Source: Deltaproteobacteria bacterium
GTDB lineage: Bacteria > Bdellovibrionota_C > UBA2361 > JAAYZI01
Assembly (NCBI GenBank): GCA_012514925.1
Contig: JAAYZI010000210.1
Span: 1 to 6,796 of the forward strand
DNA: 6,796 bases
Direction: 5' to 3'
Under the pieces are notes generated by a model, which was given only the letters and a program-made list of their open reading frames with translations, did no database searches and was not told where the DNA came from. Both the position numbers and the translations under genes were made by a program. Shown piece by piece: positions 5,719 to 6,796 of the stretch (positions within the stretch are counted from its first letter, which is position 1; each line of letters opens with the position of its first letter).

Positions 5719-6796
5719 ATGACACGCAGAATACTTGTTACCAGCGCATTGCCGTACGCCAATGGACCTATTCATCTCGGTCATCTGGTGGAGTACATAC
5801 AGACTGATATATGGGTGCGTTTTCAAAAGATGCGCGGGCACGAATGTTGGTACGTTTGCGCCGATGATACCCACGGTACACCTATTATGCTGCGCGCTGA
5901 TAAGGAGAAGATCTCCCCGGAGGCTCTAATTGAGCGCATGCAGCGTGAGCATGAACGCGATTTCGCCGGCTTTCATATCGGTTTTGACAACTACCACACA
6001 ACCCATTCCCAAGAGACGCGGGACCTAGCCGAGACCATCTTTAGGCGTCTAAAGGAGCGCGGTTTGATTGAGACCCGCATGATTGAGCAGTTTTTTGATC
6101 CGCTTAAAGATATGTTTCTGCCGGATCGCTTCATTAGAGGGGAATGTCCGCATTGCCACGCCAAGGACCAGTACGGTGATTCTTGCGAGGCTTGCGGCGC
6201 CAGCTACGGGCCGACCGAGCTGATTAACCCATATTCGGCCGTGTCTGGCGCGGCACCCATCCGCAAGGAGTCACTGCATTATTTCTTTAAGCTCAGCCGC
6301 TGCGTTGATTTTCTAAAGGAGTGGACTCATTCCGGCCGGCTGCAGAACGAGGCCGTCCATAAAATGGAGGAATGGCTGGGGGGTGGCTTATCTGATTGGG
6401 ACATTTCTCGTGACGCTCCTTATTTCGGTTTCGAGATCCCTGACGCCCCCGGCAAGTACTTCTACGTTTGGATGGATGCGCCTATCGGTTACATGGGAAG
6501 CTTTGCGAATTTTTGCAAGCGCAGCGGCTCTGCGCAGCCGCGTTTTGAGGATTTTTGGGAGCAGGGTGCCGAGACGGAGCTGTATCACTTTATCGGCAAG
6601 GACATCCTTTACTTCCACGCCCTTTTTTGGCCGGCCCTTCTGGAGCACTCCGGCTTTCGTACCCCAAGCCGGATTTTTGTGCACGGCTTCCTGACAGTTG
6701 ACGGCGAAAAGATGTCCAAATCACGGGGCACTTTTATTACAGCCGAAAGTTACTTGCGGCAGGGCTTAAATCCGGAGTGGTTGCGTTATTATTACG
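5719..6796 (+). CDS. metG: Methionyl-tRNA synthetase, N-terminal 359 residues (3' end outside the window)
   Basis: MetRS charges tRNA-Met with methionine in the cytoplasm, using ATP. The class I signatures are both present: HLGH at 19-22 (HIGH motif) within TSALPYANGPIHLGH, and KMSKS at 331-335. The CP insertion carries two zinc-type CxxC pairs, C143/C146 and C156/C159, placing the enzyme in the E. coli-like group. Further family blocks are CADDTHGTPIM, WDISRDAPYFGFEIP (227-241), KYFYVWMDAPIGYMGSF and GKDILYFHALFWPA. The frame stays open to the window end, where the anticodon-binding domain would follow; whether a C-terminal tRNA-binding extension exists cannot be seen. The ATG matches the family's usual N-terminus. 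No good Shine-Dalgarno precedes it (AAAAGCAACCCCAAT), so translation may be weakly SD-dependent or the message nearly leaderless. It is divergent from the coiled-coil gene and has no visible operon partner here. Confidence 0.98.
   Translation, partial: MTRRILVTSALPYANGPIHLGHLVEYIQTDIWVRFQKMRGHECWYVCADDTHGTPIMLRADKEKISPEALIERMQREHERDFAGFHIGFDNYHTTHSQETRDLAETIFRRLKERGLIETRMIEQFFDPLKDMFLPDRFIRGECPHCHAKDQYGDSCEACGASYGPTELINPYSAVSGAAPIRKESLHYFFKLSRCVDFLKEWTHSGRLQNEAVHKMEEWLGGGLSDWDISRDAPYFGFEIPDAPGKYFYVWMDAPIGYMGSFANFCKRSGSAQPRFEDFWEQGAETELYHFIGKDILYFHALFWPALLEHSGFRTPSRIFVHGFLTVDGEKMSKSRGTFITAESYLRQGLNPEWLRYYY

Noticed and set aside
6383..6694. Plus and minus open frames of about 100 codons
   Set aside because: They lie within metG, whose frame carries unmistakable MetRS motifs.

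Overview
The window reads as chromosomal DNA of a Gram-negative bacterium of moderate GC content. The methionyl-tRNA synthetase is the E. coli-like form with two CxxC zinc pairs, two proteins carry export-signal-like N-termini, and a Hanks-type kinase and a CHASE2 sensor lie side by side. Such a mix is common in deltaproteobacterial, Bdellovibrio-like and related lineages, but the sequence alone does not fix the taxon. I see no rRNA, tRNA, CRISPR array, transposase or recombinase gene.

Left part (1-1633): the 3' end of a plus-strand gene for a CHASE2 sensory domain followed by three membrane helices, ending without an output domain. Three bases beyond its stop lies the stop of a minus-strand gene for a complete soluble Ser/Thr protein kinase. 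The kinase start faces a 329-bp intergenic region (1634-1962) that also serves the next gene, which runs the other way.

Middle part (1634-5718): two convergent genes. On the plus strand (1963-4446) is a large secreted protein with, in order, a signal peptide, a carbohydrate-binding-like jelly roll, a right-handed parallel beta-helix, a carboxypeptidase-regulatory-like beta domain and a PKD domain. It stops within what looks like the first strand of a fibronectin type III domain. On the minus strand (4482-5378) is a 298-residue protein of unknown function with a late hydrophobic segment and long charged helices. Upstream of each gene, in the same orientation relative to it, lies a copy of a roughly 67-bp element. 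The copies match at 53 of 60 ungapped positions and then both run into a tract of seven A's. Each carries the same dyad and the same promoter-like pair of hexamers, so the simplest reading is a shared promoter/operator that co-regulates two exported proteins. Because the copies are inverted relative to each other, they also bracket the two-gene block like long inverted repeats.

Right part (5719-6796): the first 359 codons of metG, a housekeeping gene that continues past the window edge. The two-gene block therefore looks like an accessory or lineage-specific unit set between signalling genes and a core gene. The strongest candidate for something undescribed is this paired regulatory element and the two-gene unit it controls.
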